Position numbers and translations under genes: made by a program. From NCBI GenBank assembly GCA_964464175.1, contig CAYXFD010000002.1:62001-126000 (forward strand): a stretch of 64,000 nt of DNA, read 5' to 3'. The notes below the pieces were generated by a model that had not been told where the DNA came from, did no database searches, and worked only from the letters and a program-made list of their open reading frames with translations. Below are positions 27,589 through 36,255 of this stretch, in pieces. The stretch's first letter is position 1; every line of letters begins with the position of its first letter. This DNA comes from CAYXFD01 sp964464175. GTDB taxonomy: Bacteria > Cloacimonadota > Cloacimonadia > Cloacimonadales > JAJBBL01.

Positions 27589-27758
27589 CAACCGAGTTAC
27601 GGGGTGGCGACCGGGGAGAGCTTCAATGTGTTGTTTTTGCTTTTTGACATAGCAGCTTCATGGTTATTCAAACAAGATTCGATTTTCTTGGGGTGGCAAG
27701 CTGGAGGTTGGCTTCGCCGAGCTCGGAAGCAGCCACGAAGAAGTTGTTTCCTCGGTTG
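27589..27758. other. GC-rich foldable segment, candidate structured RNA
   Basis: CAACCGAG (27589-27596) is complementary to CTCGGTTG (27751-27758), which could close a 170-base fold. Inside lie an imperfect direct repeat beginning GGGGTGGC (27601 and 27690) and a stem-like segment GGCTTC...GAAGC with the palindrome CCGAGCTCGG. It is richer in GC than its surroundings. I recognise no known RNA family, and either strand could be the transcribed one. Confidence 0.3.
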
Positions 27759-27982
27759 CCAGACCGGAAAACAGTAAGGCGGGTGGGTCGTTATAAACAC
27801 AAGGAAAGGGTGATTAGCTTGATTTGAACCACTTATTCAGTGAATCTACTGATAAGCCAGCGTAATCATGAGTGCAAAATCTGAACAGTCTCTGATCAAG
27901 GGCAGGAAGAGGAAGAAAACTAATCATTGACAAATTGCAGGGTAATGATTAAAAAAGCATAAACAATTGTTTGGAGGTCATC

Positions 27983-28393
27983 ATCAAAAAGCTTCATATG
28001 TCTGTAAATGATAAAATGATTGCCGGTGTTTGCGGGGGCTTGGCAGAAACTTTCGGGATTGACGCCTTACTCTTGAGGGTCGCTTTCATTATTCTGATCT
28101 TTTTCAACGGAATAGGTCTAATTGCTTATTTAATATTGATGTTAGTGTTACCAAAGGGTGAACCGGAAAGACCAGTCGAGATTGACATAACACCTGAAAA
28201 AGAATCTGACAAAAAACTGCACCGGTTGAATAAGAATAAAATGATTGCCGGTATCTGCAGTGGTATGGAGAAGTACTTCGGGGTCGATGTCAGTATAATT
28301 CGAATCCTGTTTGTCGTAGTTACTCTGTTGACCGGTGGCTTAGGAATTGTCTTGTATATCATGTTTTGGGTGATTCTCCCGCTGGAGTATTGA
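27983..28393 (+). CDS. Protein with two PspC domains
   Basis: A small membrane protein made of two tandem PspC domains, each with the motif KMIAGVCGG or KMIAGICSG followed by FGID/FGVD and a hydrophobic hairpin. In phage-shock systems PspC domains sense envelope stress and bind PspA or PspB. No other psp gene is in the window. The start is a puzzle: GGAGG (27973-27977) is well placed for an ATC codon at 27983, while the first ATG (27998) is 20 bases away and would cut off the KKL residues that usually begin the domain. A TTG at 27971 overlaps the ribosome site. I give 27983 with reserve. Confidence 0.8.
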   Translation: MKKLHMSVNDKMIAGVCGGLAETFGIDALLLRVAFIILIFFNGIGLIAYLILMLVLPKGEPERPVEIDITPEKESDKKLHRLNKNKMIAGICSGMEKYFGVDVSIIRILFVVVTLLTGGLGIVLYIMFWVILPLEY

Positions 28394-28443
28394 AGATCAA
28401 AAAAAGGAGGTTTTTCAGGGCTTGATATCCCCTTCTGATATAT

Positions 28444-28905
28444 ATGAAATTAGCAACACTATGTTATCTGCGTGATTCCGGTAAGACCCTGATGCTTTTA
28501 CGTAACAAGAAAGTGAATGATATTCATGATGGTAAATGGAACGGTTTGGGGGGGAAATTCAATCCGGGTGAAACTCCGGAGGAATGTGCCCGGAGAGAAG
28601 TCGAAGAAGAATCCGGATATCAGTTAAGAGAGATACGACTTAAGGGTTTTATCGTCTTTCCGGCTTTTGACGGAATTGAAGACTGGTATGTCTTTGTTTT
28701 TACCTCAGATGATTTTTCCGGCGACTTAAGAGATTCGACTGAGGGGAGCTTAGCCTGGATCGATAATTCCGAATTACTTAACCTGCACCTCTGGGAGGGA
28801 GATCATATTTTTATGCCGTGGCTGGACCAGCCGCAGCTGTTCTCTGCCAGGTTCAACTATCAAAATAAGAAATTAGTAGATTATCAGGTTTCCTTCTATG
28901 AATGA
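28444..28905 (+). CDS. Nudix hydrolase, MutT/8-oxo-dGTPase type
   Basis: A 153-residue Nudix enzyme with a complete box, G-x5-E-x7-REVEEESG, beginning at GKFNPGE (about 38). KWNGLGGKFNPGETP is characteristic of the MutT/MTH1-like branch that clears oxidised purine nucleotides, so 8-oxo-dGTP hydrolysis is the best guess. Length is normal. ATG 28444 is the only reasonable start because a stop precedes it in frame, but no ribosome site lies at the usual distance; AAGGAGG is about 33 bases upstream. It follows the PspC gene by 50 bases. Confidence 0.88.
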   Translation: MKLATLCYLRDSGKTLMLLRNKKVNDIHDGKWNGLGGKFNPGETPEECARREVEEESGYQLREIRLKGFIVFPAFDGIEDWYVFVFTSDDFSGDLRDSTEGSLAWIDNSELLNLHLWEGDHIFMPWLDQPQLFSARFNYQNKKLVDYQVSFYE

Positions 28906-29313
28906 AATCTTACCGGTTTTCTCCTGTCTTGTCCCGAAGGCATCAGGCGAAGTGAAGGGCTGACTTCCTTACCGGTGTTTTCTTCGTAAAAAAGGGGAGA
29001 TTTCGAGATCAACAGAAGCTTCGAGAATGTTTAACTGCAATAATAATTCCCCCAAAAGCGAGATGTTCCGAATCATTAATTCTCTGATAAATAGTTAGCA
29101 GGCAGAAATTGAGTAGAAGTGATGAAAGATTAGCCTTAGTTGCTCAGAACTCCGGGTATTCTATTGGTGTTTTGCTCTCAGCAGGTCTTATTGCTGCAGC
29201 AAAAGATGTAACCTGTGAAATGTTTAGTTGTTCTACTGGTTCTATCTTCGGGTAATAGTTCAGTGATAAGTAGTATAGTGAACAGGTCTAAACGGCCAAA
29301 GCGATTCTCAGGG
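28906..29313. other. Intergenic stretch without a supported gene
   Basis: Nothing firm is seen here. A short open frame ends at 29255 (translation around LVAQNSGYSIGVLLSAGLI) but has no start or ribosome site that I can defend. Confidence 0.4.
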
Positions 29314-32300
29314 ATGCTTTTTCTGAGCAGATTAACTCTTCTGCTCTCTCTCCTTTTTCTTCTTACCTTTCTTGTTGCCTTAGATGAGGAGATAGGGGAG
29401 GGTAGAGAGATAACGAGATACTTTTCGCCTATTCTGAGAACCGAGTTGCTGGAATTTCAGGATAATCAGCTTACTTTTCGTCTGAGCTATGCCGGTATTC
29501 TCAGAAATTCGGAGAAAGTTTATAAAAAGGAACTGGTTTTTGAGAGAGATACTGACTATCTGATAGACTATGAAGCTGGATTGATAATTTTTCAGGAACA
29601 CCTGTTAACTGAAGACTGGGTAGAGATCGAGTATTCCATCATCCCTCCTGAGATTGCCAAACGATTTTTTTACTTCACCAGCAGCGAACAGAGCGATTCC
29701 CTGAAAGTCAAAACCCCAGTCCGGGATCCCTTGCGCTTAGGTTTTTCAGATACCAATCTAAACATATCGGGAAGCAAGACCTTCTCTGTTTCCGTTGCCA
29801 GTGATGAGGATTTCAGTATTCATCAATCCCTCTTTCTTCGACTCGACGGTGAACTCAGAAAGAATTTGAGGATTCAGGCTCAGCTTTCCGACAGCCAGTC
29901 TCCCTTAACCCCTGAAGGAGATACGCGGGAGCTGAGCAGTCTTGACCAGATATATATCAAGCTCTACGGAAACGAATATGAAGTGGCTTTTGGCGACCTT
30001 GACATCTCCTTTGAAGATACGAAATTCATCAATTATTCCGGCAGATTTGAAGGTTTGAAGGGAGAGTGGTACGGAAGGAACAGATTTCAGGGGGCACTTG
30101 CCATTTCCAAAGGTAAACAGACAAGCAATGAATTTCGGGGAAAGGACGGGAAACAGGGTCCTTACTTTCTCACAGTAACCGATATTGGGACAACCGTGCA
30201 GATAATTCCGGGATCCGAAGCTGTTTATTTGAACGGTTCAATACTGAACAGAGGAACAGATTATACGATCGACTATGCTGTCGGGAGTATATCATTCACT
30301 TCTGTTCATTTTATCGATAGTAACTCACTGATCTATATCAGATTTCAATATAGTGATCAGGATTACCGTCAGAACATGTATTTTACCGGCTCGGAAATTA
30401 TTCTGCTGGAAAACCTCTCTTTGAGTCATCATATCATTATTCAGCATGATGATAAGAACAATCCTTTGCAGGAGCTATTCACCGCTGAAGATAAGCAGAT
30501 ATTAAAAGAAGCAGGTGACAGTCCTGCCTGGGTGGATGGCGTTATCGAAGTGGAGGAAGGTGAAGGTCTCTACGAAAAAGTCGTCGAGGGAGAGGTTGCC
30601 TATTATCGTTTTGTTGATTCAGAGGGCGGCGGCAACTACATAATTCACTTTTCTTATGTCGGAGAAGGGGAGGGAGATTACCGGCAGTTAACACCGAACA
30701 GTTTCGAGTATGCCGGAATAAATAACGGAAGCTGGTTACCGGTCCGTTTCCTCCCGGCACCGGAAGCGAAAGCAAATTACGATCTTGGTCTCAAATGGGA
30801 AGGAGAGTTCTATGAAGTAAGAGGTGAAGGAATCTACACCAATTACGATCGTAATACTTTTTCCCCCCTGGATAGTTCTGATAATGAAGGTTACGGTATG
30901 CACTGGCAGATACGTCTCTATCCCGACTTTACCAGAATCGAACCGAACTGGCTGCTCTATTACCGTCACTTATCCCGGTATCTGGAGACCTTTGCCGATA
31001 TCAGAGAACCGGAGTTAGGGTATGATCATTATGAGATCAGCGAAGTCGATTCCTTAGCCAGCAGGGAAATCGGTTCGGATATTTCCTTCAATATTGAGGA
31101 TGTCTTCAGGCCGAATCTCCGTCTCACCCGCAAAACGGCAGAGGATAAATATACGATGGATAATCTGGTATTCAACTCAGCTTTAAGTCAGAAACTGATC
31201 TTTCCAGCCCTTAATTACCGCTACAGCTATACGAATCAAGCTTTTGAGGGAGCACAGGAAGATAGAGAGCTCAAGGTGAAGAATAACCGGTTCAGTAGCA
31301 GCTATACCCTGAGAAATGTTGTACTGACCGGGATCTATCGTTACCGGACTTTCCGGGATACTTATTATACTGAGGAAGACCTGTTCAGTGAAAACGGTAC
31401 CAGATACCGGCAGCAAGAGGTTTCAGTGGGGACATACCAAACAGAGAGAGCCGCAGGGACACTCTATATCAGGCAGGAATTAAATGATATACTGGACAGT
31501 GGCTGGCAGGCTTTCCGGAAGGCTGTCACAATTGGCGGAGAAACCTATATCGATATTGCCGGACAAAGGGTGAGGGGAAGTTATTCGCAGCGGGAAGTGA
31601 TCTATCAACCTGAGGGTAATAGAGAGAAGTACGATATGGCAGAACTAAATCTCAATAACTCACTTCTTAACAGAGGGATAAATCTCTATTCCAACTACTC
31701 ACTCAAGAATCTGGAGTTCTATCCTTATGTCCGGGAATTGATCTTCGTCGGGGCAAACGCCGGAGTCTATGACAGCACCGGAGTTGTGAGTGAAGATGGT
31801 GAGTATGATTATATCTCGGTGCAGGTCGGTGATCCTGAAATGTCTATCGAGATAACTGCCGACATGATGTTTAACCTCACCCCAAGACTGTTTATTAAAA
31901 GTGATGACAATAATCATTCAGATGATTTATTCTCTCTGACAAAGAGATGGTTAAGCAGGATCCAGAGTGAAACATATATGCAAGTCATGGAGAACTCCCG
32001 CTCCGGGAAAAAATGGGATGTCTATCTTCTGAAATCTTCTCAGCTTATGAATGATGAAACTACGATCTATGGCCGGAATATTTTTCGGCAGACCGCCTGG
32101 TTTGATCTGGTCAGAGGAAGAATACTCTCTAAGATTTCTTACCAGAAGGATAAAGTTCTTGATAACCGTTTTCAGGATAGTAATAAAACAGATATTGCCG
32201 TACGGGAGTTAATGCTCCGGTTCAGCCGCTTCTGGGCAACAGATTTTGAGCTTATTTATGAAAACAGATCAGAACAGGAATCAAGGTATGATTCTCATAT

Positions 32301-32697
32301 AGAAAGTAATAGTTATTCGCTCGAGATGAGAAACCGTTACGGAAACAATCTTCAGATAGGTTCTCTCTTGCGGTATAGCAAGGAGACCGGAGACAGAAGT
32401 GTCGGAGGAGTGTCGTATGAATTGAAGAGTGTTGGGATAACGGAAACGGTCAGTTATTTCTTTCAAAGACGCTACAGATTGTTCAGCAGATTCGAGTACC
32501 GCCGAAACAGAAGAAAAGGTTCCGGCTTTTTAGCTTTTCTCCCCGATAAAAGAGAGGGGAATATCTTTCGCTGGAGTACCAGACTGAATTACCAGATCAA
32601 TCCCTTCACCTCCGGAGGACTCGAATACAGCGGGAATAAATATCCTTTACAAGATACCGTTCATCAAATGAAGTTGGAAGTAAGAGCAGAATTTTGA
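29314..32697 (+). CDS. Large outer-membrane beta-barrel protein
   Basis: About 1127 residues. I start at ATG 29314 because the hydrophobic signal sequence (MLFLSRLTLLLSLLFLLTFLVA) begins there; an in-frame ATG at 29215 would place 33 polar residues before it. The N-terminal third contains two copies of a motif like DTDYLIDYEAGLIIF and GTDYTIDYAVGSISF, each followed by an EYSIIP or RFQYSDQDY strand; such segments occur in SprA-like and related large outer-membrane proteins. The remainder is alternating aromatic/charged beta strands, ending LEVRAEF, with a terminal Phe as in barrel proteins recognised by BamA. Function unknown; it could serve surface export, as T9SS cargo is present nearby. Confidence 0.75.
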   Translation: MLFLSRLTLLLSLLFLLTFLVALDEEIGEGREITRYFSPILRTELLEFQDNQLTFRLSYAGILRNSEKVYKKELVFERDTDYLIDYEAGLIIFQEHLLTEDWVEIEYSIIPPEIAKRFFYFTSSEQSDSLKVKTPVRDPLRLGFSDTNLNISGSKTFSVSVASDEDFSIHQSLFLRLDGELRKNLRIQAQLSDSQSPLTPEGDTRELSSLDQIYIKLYGNEYEVAFGDLDISFEDTKFINYSGRFEGLKGEWYGRNRFQGALAISKGKQTSNEFRGKDGKQGPYFLTVTDIGTTVQIIPGSEAVYLNGSILNRGTDYTIDYAVGSISFTSVHFIDSNSLIYIRFQYSDQDYRQNMYFTGSEIILLENLSLSHHIIIQHDDKNNPLQELFTAEDKQILKEAGDSPAWVDGVIEVEEGEGLYEKVVEGEVAYYRFVDSEGGGNYIIHFSYVGEGEGDYRQLTPNSFEYAGINNGSWLPVRFLPAPEAKANYDLGLKWEGEFYEVRGEGIYTNYDRNTFSPLDSSDNEGYGMHWQIRLYPDFTRIEPNWLLYYRHLSRYLETFADIREPELGYDHYEISEVDSLASREIGSDISFNIEDVFRPNLRLTRKTAEDKYTMDNLVFNSALSQKLIFPALNYRYSYTNQAFEGAQEDRELKVKNNRFSSSYTLRNVVLTGIYRYRTFRDTYYTEEDLFSENGTRYRQQEVSVGTYQTERAAGTLYIRQELNDILDSGWQAFRKAVTIGGETYIDIAGQRVRGSYSQREVIYQPEGNREKYDMAELNLNNSLLNRGINLYSNYSLKNLEFYPYVRELIFVGANAGVYDSTGVVSEDGEYDYISVQVGDPEMSIEITADMMFNLTPRLFIKSDDNNHSDDLFSLTKRWLSRIQSETYMQVMENSRSGKKWDVYLLKSSQLMNDETTIYGRNIFRQTAWFDLVRGRILSKISYQKDKVLDNRFQDSNKTDIAVRELMLRFSRFWATDFELIYENRSEQESRYDSHIESNSYSLEMRNRYGNNLQIGSLLRYSKETGDRSVGGVSYELKSVGITETVSYFFQRRYRLFSRFEYRRNRRKGSGFLAFLPDKREGNIFRWSTRLNYQINPFTSGGLEYSGNKYPLQDTVHQMKLEVRAEF

Positions 32698-32764
32698 TCA
32701 TTCCGGTGAATGGAGTGAATCAGAGATGACTGATAGATAGAGAATATAACAAAAGAGGAAAATT

Positions 32765-33352
32765 ATGCAGGAACAGATAAAAAAAGCATTGGCAGATGCT
32801 TCCCAGCTATTAGCGGTTTTTGATAATGAAGAGAATCTGAGAGAAATTGAGAAAATAGCCCAAGTATTAGCCGGCTGCTTCGGGAGAGAGAATAAAGTTC
32901 TAATCTGCGGTAATGGCGGCAGTAATTGTGATGCCCTCCACTTTGCTGAAGAATTTACCGGCAGATTCAGAAAAGAGAGAAAACCCCTTCCGGTTATCTC
33001 CCTTTCCGATTCCAGTCATATCACCTGTGTAGCCAATGATTTCGGATTCGACGAGATATTCTCCCGCGGCGTTGCCGCTTTCGGGAAAAAGGGGGATATC
33101 CTTATCGCTATCTCAACAAGTGGTAATTCCGAAAATGTGATAAGAGCAGTTAAAAAAGGAAAAAAAATCGGGATGAAAACGATCGCCTTATTGGGAAAAA
33201 GCGGCGGAAGTCTGAGAGATACTTGTGATTACCAGCTCCTGGTGGAGGGAAAAACTACCGACCGGATTCAGGAGATCCACATGCTCGCTCTCCATATTAT
33301 CATAGAAATGACCGAAAGAATACTCTTCCCGGAGAATTATGAAGAAGTTTGA
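32765..33352 (+). CDS. gmhA: Sedoheptulose-7-phosphate isomerase (SIS domain)
   Basis: A 195-residue cytosolic enzyme that converts sedoheptulose 7-phosphate to D-glycero-D-manno-heptose 7-phosphate, the first step of heptose synthesis for lipopolysaccharide. The SIS-domain substrate motifs CGNGGSNCDALHFAEEFTGRF and ISTSGNSENVIRAV are intact, as is the family end-motif IQEIHMLALHIIIE. AGAGGAAAATT precedes ATG 32765. It follows the outer-membrane gene by 67 bases on the same strand. Its presence supports a Gram-negative envelope with heptose-containing glycan. Confidence 0.93.
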   Translation: MQEQIKKALADASQLLAVFDNEENLREIEKIAQVLAGCFGRENKVLICGNGGSNCDALHFAEEFTGRFRKERKPLPVISLSDSSHITCVANDFGFDEIFSRGVAAFGKKGDILIAISTSGNSENVIRAVKKGKKIGMKTIALLGKSGGSLRDTCDYQLLVEGKTTDRIQEIHMLALHIIIEMTERILFPENYEEV

Positions 33353-33418
33353 AACCCTGTTTGAGAAATTGTTTTTTTAAACTGACCGGATCAAATCTTC
33401 AGCTGTTACAAAGAATAA

Positions 33419-34096
33419 TTGTTCGAAACAAAATTTGCTGAAAAAATAGTGAATAAGATACTGACCGATCTCTTTAATCAACTGTTTAACCATTACGGTA
33501 AGCAGCATTGGTGGCCTGCCGAGACAAGGGAAGAGGTCATTATCGGTGCGGTTTTGACCCAAAATACAAACTGGACAAATGTAACCAGAGCAATTACTAA
33601 TCTGAAAAACCATAATCTCTGCTCATTAGAGAAGCTGACAGATGCAGATGTTTCTGTTATTGCCGGATTGATCAAGCCAAGTGGATATTATAATCTTAAA
33701 GCCGAAAGGCTGAAAACCACAGCTAAGGCACTGAAAGCCTGGAAACCGGATGACCTGCCTCTATCTTCAGCAAGAGAGTATCTGCTTGCAATCAAAGGTA
33801 TAGGAGAGGAAACTGCTGATTCGATATTACTCTATGCCTATGGTCTTCCGGTTTTTGTCATCGATTCCTACACAATCCGACTTCTCGGTAGGTTAGGACT
33901 CTCGGTTTGCAAAAAAGACTATCCTGCTGCTCAACGCCTCTTTATGGATAACCTCCCTGCGGATACAGAGCTGTTTAACGAGTACCATGCCCTGATCGTC
34001 AGGCATTGTAAAGCAGTCTGCAGAAAGAAGCCCCTCTGTGGTTGTTGTTCTTTGAATCAGATCTGCCGGTTCGAGATTGCTGATGGCTCTCCTTAG
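33419..34096 (+). CDS. Endonuclease III-like DNA glycosylase, COG2231 type
   Basis: A 225-residue HhH-GPD protein. REEVIIGAVLTQNTNWTNVTRAI and the hairpin IKGIGEETADSILLYAYG (about 122-139) with Asp in VIDSYT are typical of the branch related to MagIII (3-methyladenine DNA glycosylase). Where EndoIII has its catalytic Lys before the Thr of the hairpin, this protein has Glu, so it is probably a glycosylase without lyase activity. A C-terminal Cys cluster (CRKKPLCGCCSLNQIC) should bind 4Fe-4S, although the first spacing is shorter than the EndoIII C-x6-C. The start is uncertain: TTG 33419 is used, with GTG 33449 as an alternative; neither has a clear ribosome site. Confidence 0.82.
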   Translation: MFETKFAEKIVNKILTDLFNQLFNHYGKQHWWPAETREEVIIGAVLTQNTNWTNVTRAITNLKNHNLCSLEKLTDADVSVIAGLIKPSGYYNLKAERLKTTAKALKAWKPDDLPLSSAREYLLAIKGIGEETADSILLYAYGLPVFVIDSYTIRLLGRLGLSVCKKDYPAAQRLFMDNLPADTELFNEYHALIVRHCKAVCRKKPLCGCCSLNQICRFEIADGSP

Positions 34097-34240
34097 CCAG
34101 CCAAATGTATTATTTATGCTCATAGCGAAAAACAGCCAGAGATGATTACTTTGTATCAGTTGAAACTGCTCTTCCGAGAAAAAAAATGATTGATTCGGCG
34201 GTTAAGTCTTTATGCAAATAGTGAAGATCTTCAGCTCTGA

Positions 34241-34654
34241 TTAGGTTGGTTCCTCATTATAGACAATCATTCCACCATTTAGATCGACAGATATCCAGCG
34301 GACATTTCCAGACGGCGGATCAACGGGGAAGCTCTTGGAAATTCCCTTTATGATTATCCGGGTTGAACTCTCTGAAACTACGGAATAAACTCCGTTTTCA
34401 TTATCTTTCAACTTCTCAGGCAGAAGTGAAAAATATTGTTCAAAGCCGGAAAAAGCTGTTCCCCCGGAACCTTGCATGGAAGATGGTCTGATCATGTATT
34501 GATAGGCTAAACCGCCCAAATTGTTGAGATCATTTATTATTGCTTCGAGGTTGCTCTGCTTTGCCTGCACTAAGGTCATCCTAACACCTGTAGCAATGGC
34601 AATACCAACGAGGATTATACATAGTACTAATACAATGAACTGTTGTTGTCCCAT
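34241..34654 (-). CDS. Pilin-like single-span protein of unknown function
   Basis: A 137-residue protein. I start at ATG 34654 because GGGGG (34660-34664) lies five bases upstream; the longer frame would add 30 residues with no ribosome site. MGQQQFIVLVLCIILVGIAIATGV is an N-terminal membrane segment without a cleavage site, followed by a helical stretch (VQAKQSNLEAIINDLNNLGG) and a small beta-rich globular end (VYSVVSESSTRIIIKG, VRWISVDLNGGMIVYNEE). This layout resembles type IV pilin-like proteins but lacks the canonical G|FxxxE cleavage motif. No pilus assembly genes are adjacent. Confidence 0.7.
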   Translation of the reverse strand: MGQQQFIVLVLCIILVGIAIATGVRMTLVQAKQSNLEAIINDLNNLGGLAYQYMIRPSSMQGSGGTAFSGFEQYFSLLPEKLKDNENGVYSVVSESSTRIIIKGISKSFPVDPPSGNVRWISVDLNGGMIVYNEEPT

Positions 34655-35250
34655 CAAAACCCCCTTTTTCGAATTCAAAATTTTAATACTTTGCAAAAGC
34701 CATGCCAGACAAAGAAAAAACCGGAAATTTACCGGTCTGATCAACAGGGAATGACTTCTGTATAAACACCTTGTTTATGCAGTATGAATGAATTTGATGT
34801 CTCTTGAAAAATGCTGAACATTTATGGAAGACCGTAATGCTCAAATTTCCATTGTCATAAAGATAATAATTTAGTTCCTTGAAATGTCATTAATTAATGA
34901 CAAGAAGAAATATTTACTACTGCTCTGCTATCCTAAGCGAGTTTAAAGACATATAAGCCAAGTGATGGCCTAAGAGAGCATCTACTCAGTTAGATCAGAT
35001 TGTTTCTTGATGAGTCTCATAGAAAAATATGCCGTATTAGGAGCATTTTTCCTCAGTTAAAAAATATATCTGAAACCTTAACAGCTAAGCGATCTATCAG
35101 TCAATATGCAGGAGGTAATAGGTTTCCGGAAGATTGGTTTCAAATGCTTTACTATCACTTTGATATATTAAGGGTTGAGAGAAGTTTCGTTAACAATAGG
35201 AAAACAAAGATAGATGATTTATGAGGTGAGTATCTATCGGTTAATGATAC
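34655..35250. other. Intergenic stretch without a supported gene
   Basis: I see no convincing gene. A 7-base dyad ATAAACA-CCT-TGTTTAT (34762-34778) lies about 110 bases upstream of the pilin-like start and might be a control site. A 74-codon open frame on the plus strand near 35000-35224 has no ribosome site and no recognisable content. Confidence 0.4.
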
Positions 35251-35281
35251 AAAAAGAGACAGTCTGGTGGCAGACTGTCTC
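35251..35281 (-). terminator. Intrinsic terminator of the tRNA cluster
   Basis: A perfect 10-base stem (GAGACAGTCT 35256-35265, AGACTGTCTC 35272-35281) with a 6-base loop is followed on the minus strand by five T (35255-35251). It lies seven bases after the CCA end of tRNA-Leu. Confidence 0.9.
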
Positions 35282-35287
35282 AGTATA

Positions 35288-35375
35288 TGGTACCAGAGGC
35301 CGGACTCGAACCGGCACGGGCAGTTAGCCCGAGGGATTTTAAGTCCCTTGTGTCTACCAATTCCACCACTCCGGC
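35288..35375 (-). tRNA. tRNA-Leu (UAA)
   Basis: 88 bases including an encoded CCA. The acceptor stem pairs GCCGGAG with CTCTGGT (two G-U pairs), the anticodon loop ACTTAAAAT contains TAA, and a long variable arm typical of tRNA-Leu is present (CGGGCTAACTGCCCG). The T-arm reads GGTTCGAGTCC. Third of three tRNAs in one transcript. Confidence 0.96.
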
Positions 35376-35385
35376 AAACAAACAT

Positions 35386-35459
35386 TGGAGGCGACACCCG
35401 GATTCGAACCGGGGATGAGGATTTTGCAGACCCTTGCCTTACCGCTTGGCGATGTCGCC
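35386..35459 (-). tRNA. tRNA-Cys (GCA)
   Basis: 74 bases including CCA. The acceptor GGCGACA pairs with TGTCGCC, the discriminator base is U73 as required for tRNA-Cys, and the anticodon GCA lies in loop CTGCAAA. T-arm GGTTCGAATCC. It is 10 bases upstream of tRNA-Leu. Confidence 0.96.
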
Positions 35460-35467
35460 AAAAAAAA

Positions 35468-35542
35468 TGGAGCGGGAAACGGGGGTCGAACCCGCGACAT
35501 CTACCTTGGCAAGGTAGCGCTCTACCACTGAGCTATTCCCGC
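35468..35542 (-). tRNA. tRNA-Gly (GCC)
   Basis: 75 bases including CCA. The acceptor GCGGGAA pairs with TTCCCGC, the anticodon GCC lies in loop CTTGCCAAG, and the T-arm reads GGTTCGACCCC. First tRNA of the cluster, 8 bases before tRNA-Cys. Confidence 0.96.
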
Positions 35543-35599
35543 ACCTTCATACCTGACGGTCAATATTTTCGAGACTATAGTAATGTCAATAAAAATCGG

Positions 35600-36148
35600 C
35601 TATTCTTCGGAAAAAATATCTGCAGAAAAGCGGTAGAGTTGATTGCGGGGATCGAGGTAACAGTCTGAAGCTAAGCCTGCTTTACGGCAGGTTTCTCTCA
35701 GAAAGGTATCTCTGTCCCAGCGGAGTTCGGCAGCGACCTGGGGGAGAAGCAGCCCCGACCCGAATATTCCTTCGATGTAAAGACCATCATTACCGATAAT
35801 TATTTCTTCCAGGTTTTTTTTATTCAGGGGTATCAGTTCTGAGAGAATGGAGATTTCGATGATCAGATCATCCATTTCAGAGAGTTTGACCTGCGGGAAG
35901 CGGGGGTCGTTAAAAGCAGCAGCCCGTGCCATTTCATTGATAGTATCAAAGATTGATTTATAGGGTTTTACATAGCCTATACATCCTCTGAGTTTGTTAT
36001 AGAGGTGCAGGGTAACAAAGGCACCTCTCTTTTCCGAAAAGATTTTATCATCAGGCATTTCAAGGGTTAGCTTTCTTTTCTCGAGTTGAGTAAGGATTGA
36101 TTCCCGGGCGAGTTTTAGCAGGAATTCTTTCTGTTCTTTTGTTAACAT
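35600..36148 (-). CDS. AMMECR1-domain protein (AmmeMemoRadiSam system protein A)
   Basis: A 182-residue protein filled by one AMMECR1 domain. The hallmark LRGCIGYVKP (about 53-62) and AAAFNDPRFP, plus LLLPQVAAELRWDRDTFL near the end, are clear. ATG 36148 has GGAGAAAA upstream. The biochemical role of AMMECR1 proteins is not settled; in many bacteria and archaea they are encoded with a MEMO protein and a radical SAM enzyme. Here MEMO is 107 bases upstream on the same strand, but no matching radical SAM gene lies nearby. Confidence 0.93.
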   Translation of the reverse strand: MLTKEQKEFLLKLARESILTQLEKRKLTLEMPDDKIFSEKRGAFVTLHLYNKLRGCIGYVKPYKSIFDTINEMARAAAFNDPRFPQVKLSEMDDLIIEISILSELIPLNKKNLEEIIIGNDGLYIEGIFGSGLLLPQVAAELRWDRDTFLRETCRKAGLASDCYLDPRNQLYRFSADIFSEE

Positions 36149-36255
36149 AGTTTTCTCCTAAGGTTGACCGGTTCATAGTGTTACCGGATTGGATCTAATT
36201 TAAACATTCACTTTTTTTTCATTGTATGATCCGGCTGTTATCTTGGCAGCGGGGA

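Larger units (their letters stand above)
26931..27970. other. One-kilobase gene-free region with structured elements
   Basis: I find no protein I can support here. It holds a 25-base imperfect hairpin (27179-27236), an isolated plus-strand terminator (27313-27339), and a GC-rich foldable segment (about 27589-27758). A TTGACA box on the minus strand (26994-26999) could belong to the cyclophilin promoter. Other TTGACA boxes occur at 27543, 27585 and 27927. Confidence 0.6.

Noticed and set aside
27589..27758. Resemblance to SRP RNA because of GGAAGCAGCC
   Set aside because: The conserved SRP domain sequence around GGAAGGAAGCAGC is not present, and the flanks do not form the expected hairpin.
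27597..27800. 67-codon minus-strand frame in the gene-free kilobase
   Set aside because: Composition (runs of Pro, Arg and Cys) follows the GC-rich foldable segment rather than a protein; no ribosome site.
29140..29255. Short frame reading LVAQNSGYSIGVLLSAGLI before the outer-membrane gene
   Set aside because: No convincing start codon or ribosome site; it could be a gene remnant but I have no homologue to support this.
35000..35224. 74-codon plus-strand frame upstream of the tRNA cluster
   Set aside because: TTG start only, no ribosome site, no recognisable domain.
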